Shown: positions 1 to 10,760 of the stretch, piece by piece
Layout of the letters: the number at the start of each line of letters is the position of its first letter
Position numbering within the stretch: position 1 is the stretch's first letter
From: Sipunculus nudus
Lineage: Eukaryota > Annelida > Sipuncula > Golfingiida > Sipunculidae
Assembly: GCA_026874595.1 (NCBI GenBank)
Contig: CM049306.1
Location: forward strand, 59,400,019 to 59,464,018
DNA length: 64,000 nucleotides
Direction of reading: 5' to 3'
The notes under the pieces: model-generated
Seen by the model: only the letters and a program-made list of their open reading frames with translations
Database searches by the model: none
What the model was told of the DNA's origin: nothing
Position numbers and translations under genes: made by a program

Positions 1-572
1 GTCTGTTGACGAGATCACTAAACAATACTGCACGGGAAACTATATTAGGAGCGCTGGAAAACTCAATTCAATTTTTTTGCGGATACTCATAGTATTATCA
101 CTCAAATTATTAATATTCCTTGGTATTGCCTAGCCTTCCTTGGCGGAGGTAAGCTCTCTATACTGTTCACCATCTTTGTGTTTTTATATGTTTCTGAAAA
201 GTACAGCCTCGCTTTCCTGGGAATAGCCTTCGCAAGTTATTCTCGCCACATGGCCTGTGTTGATTGTCTACAGCTGGAAAACTCGTGGGATTTTATTTCT
301 CGTTTATACTCATTTGCTGTCTTGATGGTATATATAACGGCAACTGGCGTTAAGGTTTTAAGGGAAGCCTGCTTGGTTTGAATGTATATATCCAGTGAAC
401 ATAAAACCAATTGACAAGCCCGAACCTAGGGATACAGGGATATTGGGTTTTTACAACCGGTAATAATCAATTCTACACCTCATAGTTGATAAGATAAAAT
501 TATATATGGCCATGTATACGCAGCAATTAAAACGGTCCATATGTTAGAGTTATCAAAGAATATATTTCTCCC
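1..572. other. Intergenic DNA, nothing recognised
   Basis: AT-rich sequence to the left of the first transposon. It holds one 67-codon open frame (178-381) with no recognisable domain and no splice or family support. No RNA gene or repeat is recognised. Confidence 0.4.
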
Positions 573-744
573 ACAATAGGGCCACTTCACTTAAGCAGCT
601 GGCAGGCTGATGTAGGGGCAAACAGAGGGGCAGGGCTGGGCACTGGGCAGTGTATTAGCATATGGCTCAGTGTGCACATTGGCTGAACCTGTATCTATTT
701 TGCTAATGTAATTGTAAGTTTGTCATAAAGCTTTAGATAGATAA

Positions 745-948
745 TCACCATGACAAAAAAAGGTGGTCTTGGGGCAAATCCTGAAAATCCTGATACCTCT
801 GGGACTTGATAAAAGTGTTAATAGCCTTTGATTCAAACTTGCACCCGTATCTGACAGCAAGAGGTAATGCAGCCTCATTCAGACCACTGTCTCTCAGGAG
901 GGCCCTGGCTGTTTTATCACCATCCATTGAATGTGTCAGCTGATACAT
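745..948 (-). pseudogene. YqaJ-like recombinase/nuclease fragment
   Basis: A 67-residue minus-strand frame containing LPLAVRYGCKFESKAINTF. The pattern of small residue, G, acidic E and a conserved A or Y resembles the start of the YqaJ / lambda-exonuclease-like fold (alxwGxxxExxAxxxY). The acidic catalytic residues that normally follow are not present in this short piece. Position and strand agree with the SAP and SWIM fragments, so it is read as the C-terminal remnant of the same element-borne gene. The assignment is tentative and depends on that context. Confidence 0.4.
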
Positions 949-1462
949 TTTTATGCTGTCAATAAACCCCTTCTCATAATAAACCAGTTCTTGTTTTCAT
1001 TCTGTCCTCTAGTTGCAAACTCTATTTTGTTTAATTTAGCATCTGTGTATTTCATTAAAGGTAAAAACAGTCCTCAAAACATGATGAGCCACATCTGCTG
1101 TGTGTTGAAAGGTAAATACCTATGTTATCTATAGGTGACAAAACTGTAAGGGGTGTTACTGTATCATTCATTTGCTTCTGTGTTTTGTTTGTAAACATTG
1201 TATCTAAAATACAAGCTTCTGGGCAACAAATCTGTATGCGCTTACAAATCTCATCAGCAGAAGGTTAATTCACTCCCTCCGGTACAGGGTTGTACCTGTC
1301 TTCGGTGGCTCAGCTGGCATTCTTAGATTTTTCCTGAATAGATGTCTCCAGCAGGGTCACAGGCACAGACTCTTCCTTTTTACTACCTTTTCTAGTACAT
1401 GTACATGAGCTCAAGGTGACACTATTGGTAGAATTATTATCCATCTATCCAACAATGTCAAA

Positions 1463-1717
1463 CTATGTAGCTACAACCTGTCGGCAACCCCCATCTAGAC
1501 CCCCATTACAAGAACAGTACCCTGCATGAATGCGACTGGCATCAGAGACATTGCTTAGGATAACCCATATATAATAGTGGTTTAAATTAGTGACAGGGTC
1601 CTTCTCCCATGTTCTTGGCTTCACTTTACTCTTTACTGCAAAGCAAGTATCCCTGTGATACTGATGTACCTCGATGTGTTTCACATACGTATCCTTTGCC
1701 ATGGTGTGCCCTTCCAA
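1463..1717 (-). pseudogene. SWIM zinc-finger fragment of transposon protein
   Basis: The minus-strand frame carries YCSCNGGLDGGCRQVVAT near its end. This matches the CxCx(n)CxH class of the SWIM zinc finger, except that the usual His after the last Cys is Gln here (CRQ rather than CKH or CRH). The preceding region (YHRDTCFAVKSKVKPRT) resembles the segment upstream of SWIM in the multicopy SAP/SWIM/YqaJ proteins. Reading upstream in the same frame, the similarity continues past an in-frame TGA at about 1735-1745 (NLREYYNLEGHT follows it). This shows that the copy is a pseudogene. The His-to-Gln change would also weaken zinc binding. Confidence 0.6.
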
Positions 1718-1809
1718 GTTATAGTATTCCCTGAGGTTTCACATATTATACTCCTCAAACGATATAAAATAATTGTAAATGTCAAACACTGACAGGACTG
1801 GTAAGACAC

Positions 1810-2031
1810 CTAGGTTTTGTGTGCCTCCTTCTTTGATATAATTAACTTATCACCCAGTACTTCCTCCCTGTCCTCAATCAAGCCATCTGGGTCCACCTCT
1901 AATCCCATTTCATGGCTAGCATTACACAAGTCAATTTGCTCAGCTTTCTTTGCTTGTGCTGCTACAACCCCTCTTTCTTTCAGACACAACTGTAACTCTT
2001 TAACAGATTTTTTGCTGAAATTTGCATCCAT
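1810..2031 (-). pseudogene. SAP-domain N-terminal fragment of transposon protein
   Basis: A 73-residue minus-strand frame that begins MDANFSKKSVKELQLCLKER. The pattern of leucines, the 'LKERGVV' turn and the following 'KKAEQIDLCN' helix fit a SAP domain, a helix-turn-helix DNA-binding module of about 35 residues. An acidic stretch follows. It is the first part of the gene carried by the surrounding element. The frame stops before the SWIM portion, so the gene is broken. Identification is by eye. Confidence 0.55.
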
Positions 2032-3042
2032 ATTTAATGATTGATCAATGATAGGACTGTAACCCCCGAGTGGTCAGCTAGTGATACAGCCTGCACCTGA
2101 CCGATGTCCAGATGCTGTGCCCCTAGCTTGTTTGCCCCTACATCAGCTTGCCCGTGGCTTAAGTGCATACGCCCTATTTGGAGCCACGCGGGCCTGTTGT
2201 CCAGCTGGCCATGCAGATGTGTGACACGTGATACGTAATAACCATGGTAACAGTCCCTGCAGAGCCGCTGCTGCGCGTGAAGTCTGTAATTAAAACCGGG
2301 CTGATAAACTGCTACGCCAACAGCTTCATTAAGCAGTGTCTTGCTGGCACAGCCGAGGATTATAGATAAGCTGTTAATACGTGAGAAAAATCTTGTCCGA
2401 TGTTCTAATGTGGCAGATTTGTCAGGTGTCAGCGTAAATAAACTGATGACACCACGTTTTTTTATGTAACTAACGAACTACATGGCTGATCTATTGCATG
2501 ACTTCCAGGAACACAACTGTGGGCGGAGTTCTCAGATATACATATGTCAGTTCTTTTATCACAGCGTTTCATCGAGGCTTGTATAGTTGGGCGTTTTAAA
2601 AAAACCGCCCATGACCCATAGACTGTTGCATGCGATATATAAGATGTTCTTCGTGCCATTATTTAGCATTTCATCTCTCCTTCGGGTATATGTACATGGA
2701 AAACAAATTAACACACATCACATCTGTTTATACCATTAGTGATACATGCCGTTGACAGGTTTGGAGATTGCCAGCCAGGGCGGGATTGGGACGGACCAGA
2801 ACGTTGTTCCGTGTGGTAAATCAGATATTAATCTTGTCATTTGTTGCTGTTTGTCTAATTTTGTCAAAGAAGGAGGCCACACGCAGACCCCTCATAAGTA
2901 CAATATGAATGGCTTTTTATTTAAAGTATAAATCTCAGCTGCATGAGCGAAATGCACAGTGTGGATTCACATTTAAATTCAATTATTACAAACATTTAAA
3001 GTTTCCACATAATTTTAACTCATTTCGGATTTTTTTTTATTA

Positions 3043-3076
3043 TTGCCTCTACCAGAAGGGTATGCGTTCATTCCAT

Positions 3077-3113
<37 letters not shown>

Positions 3114-3362
3114 TTCACAACAAAACTCACACAATCATGAACGGAATCTCATGAAGGTGTCATGCAGGGCATTTCGTAAATGTACCAGTAAAGAATAGAT
3201 TAAATGTAGGTGTGTATCCGGAAGATGATCCTGATCCAGGATCGTCATCAAGGAATATTCACAAATGTAGAGTCATGCACGTATGCACGAATGAATCTGA
3301 TGCTAAAGGCTAAATAAGTGAAAGGCGGATGCTTGCATTCATTAGAGTGCAGATTTCTAGTT
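3043..3362 (+). repeat. Dispersed repeat family A, copy 1
   Basis: It begins 'attgcctctaccagaaggg', passes through a (TG)n tract and 'cacaatcatgaacggaatc', then 'gatcctgatccaggatc', then 'ggaatattcacaaatgtag', and ends '...cattagagtgcagatttctag'. The same order of blocks recurs at 5968, 36055 and 61265 (plus) and near 16290, 16915 and 18550 (minus). No coding capacity. It is probably a non-autonomous DNA element. Confidence 0.65.
3079..3111 (+). repeat. (TG)n microsatellite
   Basis: About 16 GT units inside family A copy 1. Other copies hold TG-rich DNA at the same internal position, so it is part of the element rather than independent. Confidence 0.95.
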
Positions 3363-5025
3363 CTTAAATGACGTGTCCTTGGCCTGATGGTGTCATTTTC
3401 CTAAATTTCAAGAATGAAGATATAATAAAAAGGACCCTTATAAATGAGCCGTCAGGCACTCATTTTCCTTTGTAGAAGGCTATATACTGAGTCATTTTGA
3501 ACTTGTAGTCTACAGTTTAGACGGAGCAAAACCTCCGAGGTCATTTGGCTTTTTCGTCTTTTTTAAGCATTGTTAATGATCGAACAATTCAGCTGCGAAG
3601 GCAGTTGTCTCAGTTACTAGGCCATGTACTTTCGGCAAATGCACATCTTCAAAGGTTGTTGGTCAAGAGCCAATTATTTAGTAAATAACGTCGGGCGCAT
3701 TATGTGTCTTTTAATATCGTATCATTTCGGACGGACACCGTAACACTTGAACACCCCTCATGATAAATTCTGATTGAACTTCAACTGAATAGATTCAACA
3801 GAGCCAATTCAAGGGCAGACTTTCATAAAGCGGCTCCTTAAAAGTGTATACATTAACGACAGAAAATAGAGTGTAAAAACTCTGGAGAACAAGCGAATAC
3901 ACGGAGCCTGTAAGAGCTGCTTTAAACCCTGAAGTTTGATTGGAAAATTCTTTTATATCGGCTCTTTAAAGTTAAAATACTGATAAGAAAGGTTCTAGTT
4001 ACAATTTACTCTTTACCATCTTAGATAATTAAATAATGATTTAATATTATTAAATAATTAAATAATAGTTAAATAAACTGCGAGGTCTCTGGTAAAAAAG
4101 CAAGGTCTGTAGTTTTGTAATCCTTGGATAAGCTTTGTGCGCACGAAAGATGCATCACTTACATGAGAATACATGTACAATTAAAATACATTTGAAAAAT
4201 GTTTCTATTAAAGCCTTATCTATAGAGGCACCATGTAGCAAACTTAATGATGCAAGGCACTTAACACGGACTGGTTATCGTACGAGTATATAATCTCTTC
4301 AGGAGCATTGAGAGTCCTAAACTAGCCTCCCCATACTAACCTTTAATAACAGTCAGCTGTGTGTGGGTCTACCCCGACCCCCGTGGGGCTGACATTCTTA
4401 TACAAGCCTTCGTTAGTGTGGGGTACATACCACTAATCTCACCATCACTCCGTTCCCACCACTGTCCTCGTTTTCGCCATTGCTTGGCAACGCGGGCCTC
4501 CCTGCTCGGGACAAATGAGCGAAACCCTCGAAAATATTTTGACACCCGGGTTCAATTTTAGAAGCGATAAGTGGCTTCAGTGAAAGGGTGGCCCAGGGGT
4601 TACAGTCAGAACAATGTGGCGCCACAAATAACATGCAACCCCTTACAGTGGGGCTCGGAATCCTTACAGAAAGTGTTCTCTTCACGAGAAATTGGCTCTC
4701 GTTGAGAGGTGACCGATTTAAATGACATTTACAATGGATGAAGGTTGCTTTGGGATGCTGGCACGCTAAGGACCTGTATTTGTTTTCCTTTCAAATAGCT
4801 TTTGCTTTGTCTGGTTTGAGTTTTGCTCCACATGCATCAGCAGATCTCAATATGACATCGAGGTAACCTGGCGGTAATTTCTTGAACTCGTGACATACGA
4901 AGAACTACCATCTATGCAATGACCACACATCTTTGTTTCCGTGAATTGCATGATATAAGGATCATTTTTTTTCAATTCTACTTTTATTCAAATTATAATA
5001 TACTTTAATATACGGATTTGGGTAA

Positions 5026-5102
<77 letters not shown>

Positions 5103-5107
5103 TATAA
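5026..5107 (+). repeat. (CA)n(TA)n compound microsatellite
   Basis: A CA run passes directly into a TA run of about 50 bp. Confidence 0.95.
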
Positions 5108-5649
5108 AGGTTTATACAGCTGCAGGTGGATACATTACACTCACGGTTACAAGCGTGTATTTGTCCATTCTTGTTAGCGTAAGCATAATTCAGGGAACTA
5201 GGTTCCCCATGGATATGTTTTACTGAGGATCTTTTAAGGTTCAAACATTTAATTATATAGGGGGGAGTCTTATGTGTAAGAAAAAAATAAATAAATGAAA
5301 TATAGTACAGTGGTTTTGCGAAATCATTAAAAGCAGCGAAGCACTGCATGGACATGCATACATGTGGTTTGTCATAAACACAAAGGAGGCATCATTGTTA
5401 GCTACATGGAACTCCCAGAGATCTAGGTTTAATCAGTGGAACATTCAAGATACATTGTAAACTCATGTTTACTGTGAGCCCACACGCAATTAAAGCTACC
5501 ACACACAGGCTTGGATTTTTAAAGAAAGAGCACAAATCCTGGTATATATTGACATACGCATAGGAAACTATCTTGGATTGGGCAGAATGGATCCTATGTT
5601 TGGGTAGTAATCTGGTGCCCCTGTCACAATATAACATTTAAACCATACA

Positions 5650-5752
5650 GTAGTCTTCAAGAAGTTAATTCAACAAGGGTCAGTATTTCTCTGATCTGTT
5701 TCTTTGATCTAGGTGCCTTAAATGGCATTGCACATACGCATATATTTGCCCT
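5650..5752 (+). repeat. Left arm of a spaced inverted repeat
   Basis: It contains 'aagaagttaattcaac', then 'gtcagtattt', then 'tttctttgat', then 'acgcatatatttg' in this order. The same blocks occur in reverse complement at about 6718-6812. The arms are imperfect and about 970 bp apart. They could be element ends or two oppositely oriented copies of a short repeat. Confidence 0.55.
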
Positions 5753-5967
5753 ATTTTCATTGCCCCGACTCGTCAAAGGGTCTCTGTTTTTATTATGTTA
5801 GCGTCTGTAGGGTAACACTTCAGGGCTCGGGACTTATGTAAACAGTAATTAATTTGCTTCAACCATACCATGTTTTATGGTCACCCCTCTCCTCCCGGCA
5901 TCTTCCCATGGTATATACTACAGGGACCATTATTGTCCGTTTCACCAGTTGGTGCCCTTCAGTTTGG

Positions 5968-6252
5968 CGATCTTTACCTCCGCCACAAGGGAATGCTCCC
6001 CCCCCCCGTTCGTGTGTGTGTTTGTTCACAATCATAAACGGAATCTCATGAAATTTTAAGGGCATTTCGAGAAAGTCCCAATATTAAATCGATTGGATTT
6101 TTGTCTGGATCTGGCACATGATCCGGATCCTAAATCATCATCATGGATTAGTCACAAATCTGCAGTCTATTATGTACTAATAAACCTGAGAATATGGGCC
6201 GAATAAGTGAATGGCGGAGGCTTGCCTTCATTAGAATGCATATTTCTGGTCA
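5968..6252 (+). repeat. Dispersed repeat family A, copy 2
   Basis: It starts 'acctccgccacaagggaatg' and ends 'ggcggaggcttgccttcatt...'. The outer blocks CCTCCGCCA and TGGCGGAGG are exact reverse complements. Internal blocks match copy 1: a TG tract, 'cacaatcataaacggaatct', 'gatccggatcctaaatcatc', and 'gtcacaaatctgcagt'. No coding capacity. Confidence 0.65.
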
Positions 6253-6664
6253 GGTCATGGTGCTTTTTTTTTAATATATGTCTGTGACAGAGCGGTTTAG
6301 GGACGCTCAGGCGATAGTCCATCAAACCTTTTGAATTTTACATTTGCGACTTTCCAGAGGTTTCTTCTCTGTGTGACTGTTTTGGCTCCCGATGTATATT
6401 TTTTTATATTTACGGTAGCAACTATAACAATAACAATCACCAAGCAACGTCTTTCATAAGATATCCTTGACCTCGTCTCTTCAGCCAGCGTGTCATTCAT
6501 GCCAGTATAGTTACTGTTTACTTAAATATTAATAAAGATTGTTTTATTCAAATTCTTTGCACATGTAGGATAATGTTTTCCTTCCTGTTACCAATTTTCC
6601 CGTTGTTTATGTTAATAGTTATCCCTGTTTCATATTTTCCTTCATTATGAAAGCATTTTGTTTG

Positions 6665-6666
<2 letters not shown>

Positions 6667-6717
<51 letters not shown>
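6667..6717 (+). repeat. (TA)n microsatellite
   Basis: About 25 TA units, immediately next to the right arm of the spaced inverted repeat. Confidence 0.95.
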
Positions 6718-6719
<2 letters not shown>

Positions 6720-6812
6720 CAAATATATGCATATGCGTAATCAAAGAAATAGAAAGGGAAAATACTGGCCCTTAATAGTTGAATTAACTTCTTTAAGACT
6801 TCTTTACGGTTT
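6718..6812 (-). repeat. Right arm of a spaced inverted repeat
   Basis: Reverse complement of the blocks at 5650-5752. It directly follows a (TA)n tract. No coding frame connects the two arms. Confidence 0.55.
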
Positions 6813-7983
6813 TAATGTTACATATAATGAGGCCTCTATACAGCACACCTAGGCCTATTCATCGAAAGGTGATCTTGAATTATGTTTTGCACATGGATTT
6901 AACGTACATGTTTAAATATTAAAACACAGTTATTTCATTCCAGATATTATAATTTCAGTTGTATAAGAGCATAAAGTTAAACTTAGGGGATACAGAAGTC
7001 TAGAATTGTGATCTAGAAGTAACATATATATAACATTCCTGGGATTGCTGCATAAACTTGGCCGTGATTCGCCTGACTGAACGCTTGGCTGCGCATGTAC
7101 ACCTCCCTGGCCCTTTTCCCTCGCTTTGCTTTGTATTGAATCTTCGCATATTTTTTTAGATTCGTAAACATTCCTTGCACTATTGAAGGTCACACATACA
7201 CGCAAGTTTCTTGAAGGCATGAAGGAGGATTTAATTGAACTAGTTATGGTTAACAGTTTGGAAATAATTCTGTTACTAGAGTAGGCAGACATACCCATGC
7301 ACACGCCCCCCCCCCCTTCACTTTAAGTCCACTTTGGGGTTTCTTTTTGGTAAATTACCGACTAGTACCGTCAATATTCACACAACCCATGTGACTGTTA
7401 CCATAGAAATATAAATCAAACCTTTTAAAACATCAAAGGCACTTATGGGTATGCAATTATCTATGTGCGGGGGAGGGGGTCGAATTTCTTTGTTTTTGTA
7501 GATGCATTCATATACTAATACGGAGTGTTTAAGCCCCATTTCTCTGTGCTGCCGATGCATATGTTTTTAGGTATCACCAGTGTTTTATCTGATTAGGTTA
7601 AAAGGTCCACATAATGTTAGGTCAAGGGTTATACAGACAAGCTAATAACCGTAAAATTTAGCTCTTTCATCTTCAGATTAAGAAAGTATGTACCCATTTG
7701 TGTACTCAGAAGTCGCGGGTTCTTAATTACACGCCGATTACAACCAAGACACTTTGCTCTAAACTCGGCGCCATGGCAATTTGTCAAGTAACGCCTTCAC
7801 TCGTAAACACCATATGCAGTATAAACTAGCCCCCCCCCCCCCCTTTATCAAACGCCGTACCAAAATTTAGTGTCCCCCCCGTAAATTTTCTAGGAAATCC
7901 ATTCAGTAGTTTATGCATGTGTAATCTTATAACGCACCTTGAAAGATGTCTGGTATGTATTATAAAGAAATGCGTTTTCCACG

Positions 7984-7995
7984 CCACTAGATGGC
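7984..7995 (+). promoter_or_regulatory. CTCF-core-like motif
   Basis: CCACTAGATGGC matches every position of the bilaterian CTCF core CCASYAGRKGGC. It also lies in a partial palindrome (CGCCA-CTAGA-TGGCG). A single 12-bp match in intergenic DNA is weak evidence for binding. Confidence 0.3.
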
Positions 7996-8485
7996 GTGCT
8001 AATCACTAACTGGTTGCATTAACCTACTTGAGTGAGCATGATCCATATTCTTGGTTTTAAGACTGGTTTCCATGAAGTATGTAACTGAGTGAAATAATCA
8101 GTCTTTCTTAAACATAATCAACCATTCGAGACACTCCATGTGTATTGATGGTGCTTTAAATTATGCTGTAAACACAAATCAGCACTGTTCCCCGCTACGC
8201 CCATTTCATAGACTGGTGGCAAGATGTCGCCACAGAATAGACTAGTTCCTCACAAAATGATTTTAAATTATTTACAGGAAAATTACATAAGGCAGGCTGT
8301 TATTTCCATTATAGTTATTCACGCATTTTCCTTTTCTGCCGTAGGGGCAAAAAGTGTTGGCTGTATTTGACTTGCAAAAAATAATCGCGAAAAACAGATC
8401 GACAGGGGTAGTGGAATGAAATGAAGTGGTTTACAAAAAAACATAATTTACTGGACAATACTTAGCTCTTGCCATTTTCTATCTC

Positions 8486-8502
8486 TTCTCTCTCTCTCTC
8501 TG

Positions 8503-8568
<66 letters not shown>

Positions 8569-8581
8569 CTTTATAATATAT
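8486..8581 (+). repeat. (CT)n(TA)n compound microsatellite
   Basis: An interrupted CT tract is followed by interrupted TA. Confidence 0.9.
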
Positions 8582-9426
8582 GGTTCACTATTTCTCTCTT
8601 TCTCTACCCATACGCACTTATTAATGTATAAAATGTAATATATATTCGACACAATACGAGGTTTAACGGTTTGTATTTTTTCTTTATGTCAAATCTTGAT
8701 GCTTTGACAAGCGCTTGAAAGGTGTAAGTTTGAGCGGCTGTTTGGTATAGTGAGTGCGGTCTGTGGGTGGGATGGTTGGTTAGCACAGTCAGAATCTGCA
8801 GAAAAGCCTGATCCCAATGCCGGACACTGACGGCCTGGCTTTTGTTATCCCGGGATATCATCTTGATGGTTGACAGACCAATTGTGGTCTCAGATCTGTA
8901 AATGGAGGAATTACCCACGATGCCATAGATCACGGGGATGCATTGTTCTCTGTTTAAGGATTACTGAAATATTTCCCCAGAGCTGATATGATACCTAGAT
9001 GTCCAGCTGAGATATAACAGATTCACATTCTTCAGTATTAATAAGTCACTGACTGTCAGCGCTGTAACAGCGACACAATTTGTCTGGAATTGGGTTTAAG
9101 GAGACCTGATAAATTGTATTATAATTTCAGCAGGTGCTTTGAAATTGCCTCTGAAAATTCCTGTGTAAAGAAAAAACTCAGACTGTCCAGAAATAATTGC
9201 AAATTCTTACGTTGACAAAATACTAGTAATTTTTTGTGACCGCATATATTCTTGAACGCACAGACTCACATTTCTTTTTTTTTATAAACCCTTCGCAACA
9301 GGGTGCGCTTCATATTAATAGAAATATCAATTGAATGAAGGATTTTATAGAAACATACACCACCCTCTCATAAAAATATGAACTAGCAAAAAAGAACTTC
9401 ACTCATAAGGAAGTGTCAATTGAATC

Positions 9427-9428
<2 letters not shown>

Positions 9429-9501
<73 letters not shown>

Positions 9502-9505
9502 ACAG
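9429..9505 (+). repeat. (CT)n(CA)n compound microsatellite
   Basis: About 24 CT units pass directly into about 12 CA units. Confidence 0.95.
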
Positions 9506-9992
9506 GACACATACATAATACGAGTTTTGATGGTATTTTGCAATTTCATTTTTACTCTCACTGATGAAGTTTCACTTGTCTGTGGTTAACCCGCGGAGCA
9601 TCTCAAACAGTCACCCGGGCGCCTAATTTTACTTGACCGTTGCTCATGATAGCTATTGATGCTTTTCTTTCAAAACAAACGCACTAACAGACGGAGAGTA
9701 CGCCTGTTTGGACAGTTGTGCTACATTTGATCAGCAGGAGCGTAAACAGCCCACTGGGGCCGGGGGAAATTAACAGTACCGGGGGCGCAAGACAAGAAAT
9801 AGGAGGGTCAAAGTGTTTTAACCTTTCCCGCTAACACGCAACGCTGGACTAAGGGAGTTGGATATGCAACAAAGCAGCAGACATAACAGCCCCCACTCCT
9901 GACTTCAATAGCAAATCTCCTGTCGTGGGGTAAAAGGGCAAAGTGGTCTAAAGACGAAATGACCACAAAGAGAGACTGCTTCTTGAGGTGGA

Positions 9993-10760
9993 CCGGTGTA
10001 GCAGGACATATTATACCCCGGCCCAGTTTATGCCCCGGTAAAATCTGGCCTAGCCCAATCTGTAACCGGGATATTAAATGGGCTATAGGCCAGATTATAC
10101 TCCTGGGTATAATTTGTCCTAGACTATTTTATACCCCCTTCGGCTAGATTATACCCCAGCCTGTTGCGTTTAATAGCTATGCTTTATAATTAAAAAAAAA
10201 TTGTGCTACTTAAATAGCTTCTGTCAGAATTCAGTAATTTAATGAAATTAACGAATGTTATGTTGATGTCTTCTATTTTTTAATTTTTTAACTATATTAA
10301 TATATCGTTGGTTTTCTCAGGACGGTGTCATATAGAATAAAATGTGGATGAAAAATAAATGAATAAAACATACATTTGCTAATACACATATATCTTATAT
10401 ACGGATGGATGATCCGTTGGATGGAACAACACTTAATCATAATTAACAATGGCCTGCCACAACATATAAATAATATAAACTAATAAGTAATTTATAATTC
10501 ATGTCGCCAAGATATTGCATAACATAGATGAGTTTATGTGATATGTATATAGGTGTTTTGGGTATAAACCGGTCTGAGGGGGTATAAAACAAATAAGGCC
10601 AGTATATACTACGGGATATATATTCTGGTATAGTTTTTAATAACTTGACAATACTAAGCGTTTATACACTAATTTGATATTTACCTTTACTATACTGGCC
10701 TAGGCCAAATTATACCCAGTTATAAACTGGGCCGGGGTATAATCTGACCTGTTACACCGG
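9993..10760. mobile_element. 768-bp MITE with long terminal inverted repeats
   Basis: The left end reads CCGGTGTAGCAGG..., followed by TATTATACCCCGGCCCAGTTT. The reverse complement of the right end reads CCGGTGTAACAGG..., followed by GATTATACCCCGGCCCAGTT. The arms match over at least 37 bp with only a few differences. The interior is AT-rich with no usable frame. It repeats the GG(G)TATAA / TTATACCC motif and a GGCCTAG or GGCCAGATTATAC block in both orientations near the ends, so the subterminal regions are also structured. Size, lack of coding and long TIRs fit a miniature inverted-repeat element. No target-site duplication is obvious and the superfamily is not assigned. Confidence 0.8.

Larger units (their letters stand above)
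573..2182 (-). mobile_element. Decayed DNA transposon with TIRs and SAP/SWIM/YqaJ gene remnants
   Basis: The two ends are inverted copies of each other. The left end (about 573-640) and the reverse complement of the right end (about 2120-2182) share an AATAGGGC block, then CACTTAAGC, then a longer block containing GCTGATGTAGGGGCAAACA. Between them, minus-strand open frames encode in order a SAP-like domain, a SWIM-type zinc finger and a fragment resembling the YqaJ nuclease core. The element is about 1.6 kb and has in-frame stops, so it is non-functional and probably internally deleted. Proteins combining SAP, SWIM and YqaJ-like domains occur in many copies in invertebrate genomes. Linking them to this transposon rests on the flanking inverted repeats seen here. 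No clear target-site duplication was seen and the superfamily is not assigned. Confidence 0.65.
2183..5649. other. Intergenic DNA with one dispersed repeat copy
   Basis: No gene is supported. It contains a dispersed-repeat copy at 3043-3362, an AT-rich TTAAATAAT-type tract at 4022-4078, a GTGGCGCCAC palindrome at 4616-4625, and a CA/TA microsatellite at 5026-5107. The open frames here are short and include microsatellite translations. Confidence 0.5.
6813..9992. other. Intergenic DNA
   Basis: No gene is supported. It holds poly-C runs (7305-7317 and 7831-7844), a CTCF-core-like site at 7984-7995, a CT/TA microsatellite at 8486-8581 and a CT/CA microsatellite at 9429-9505. The 109-codon minus frame at 8604-8933 has no recognisable domain. 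Confidence 0.45.
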
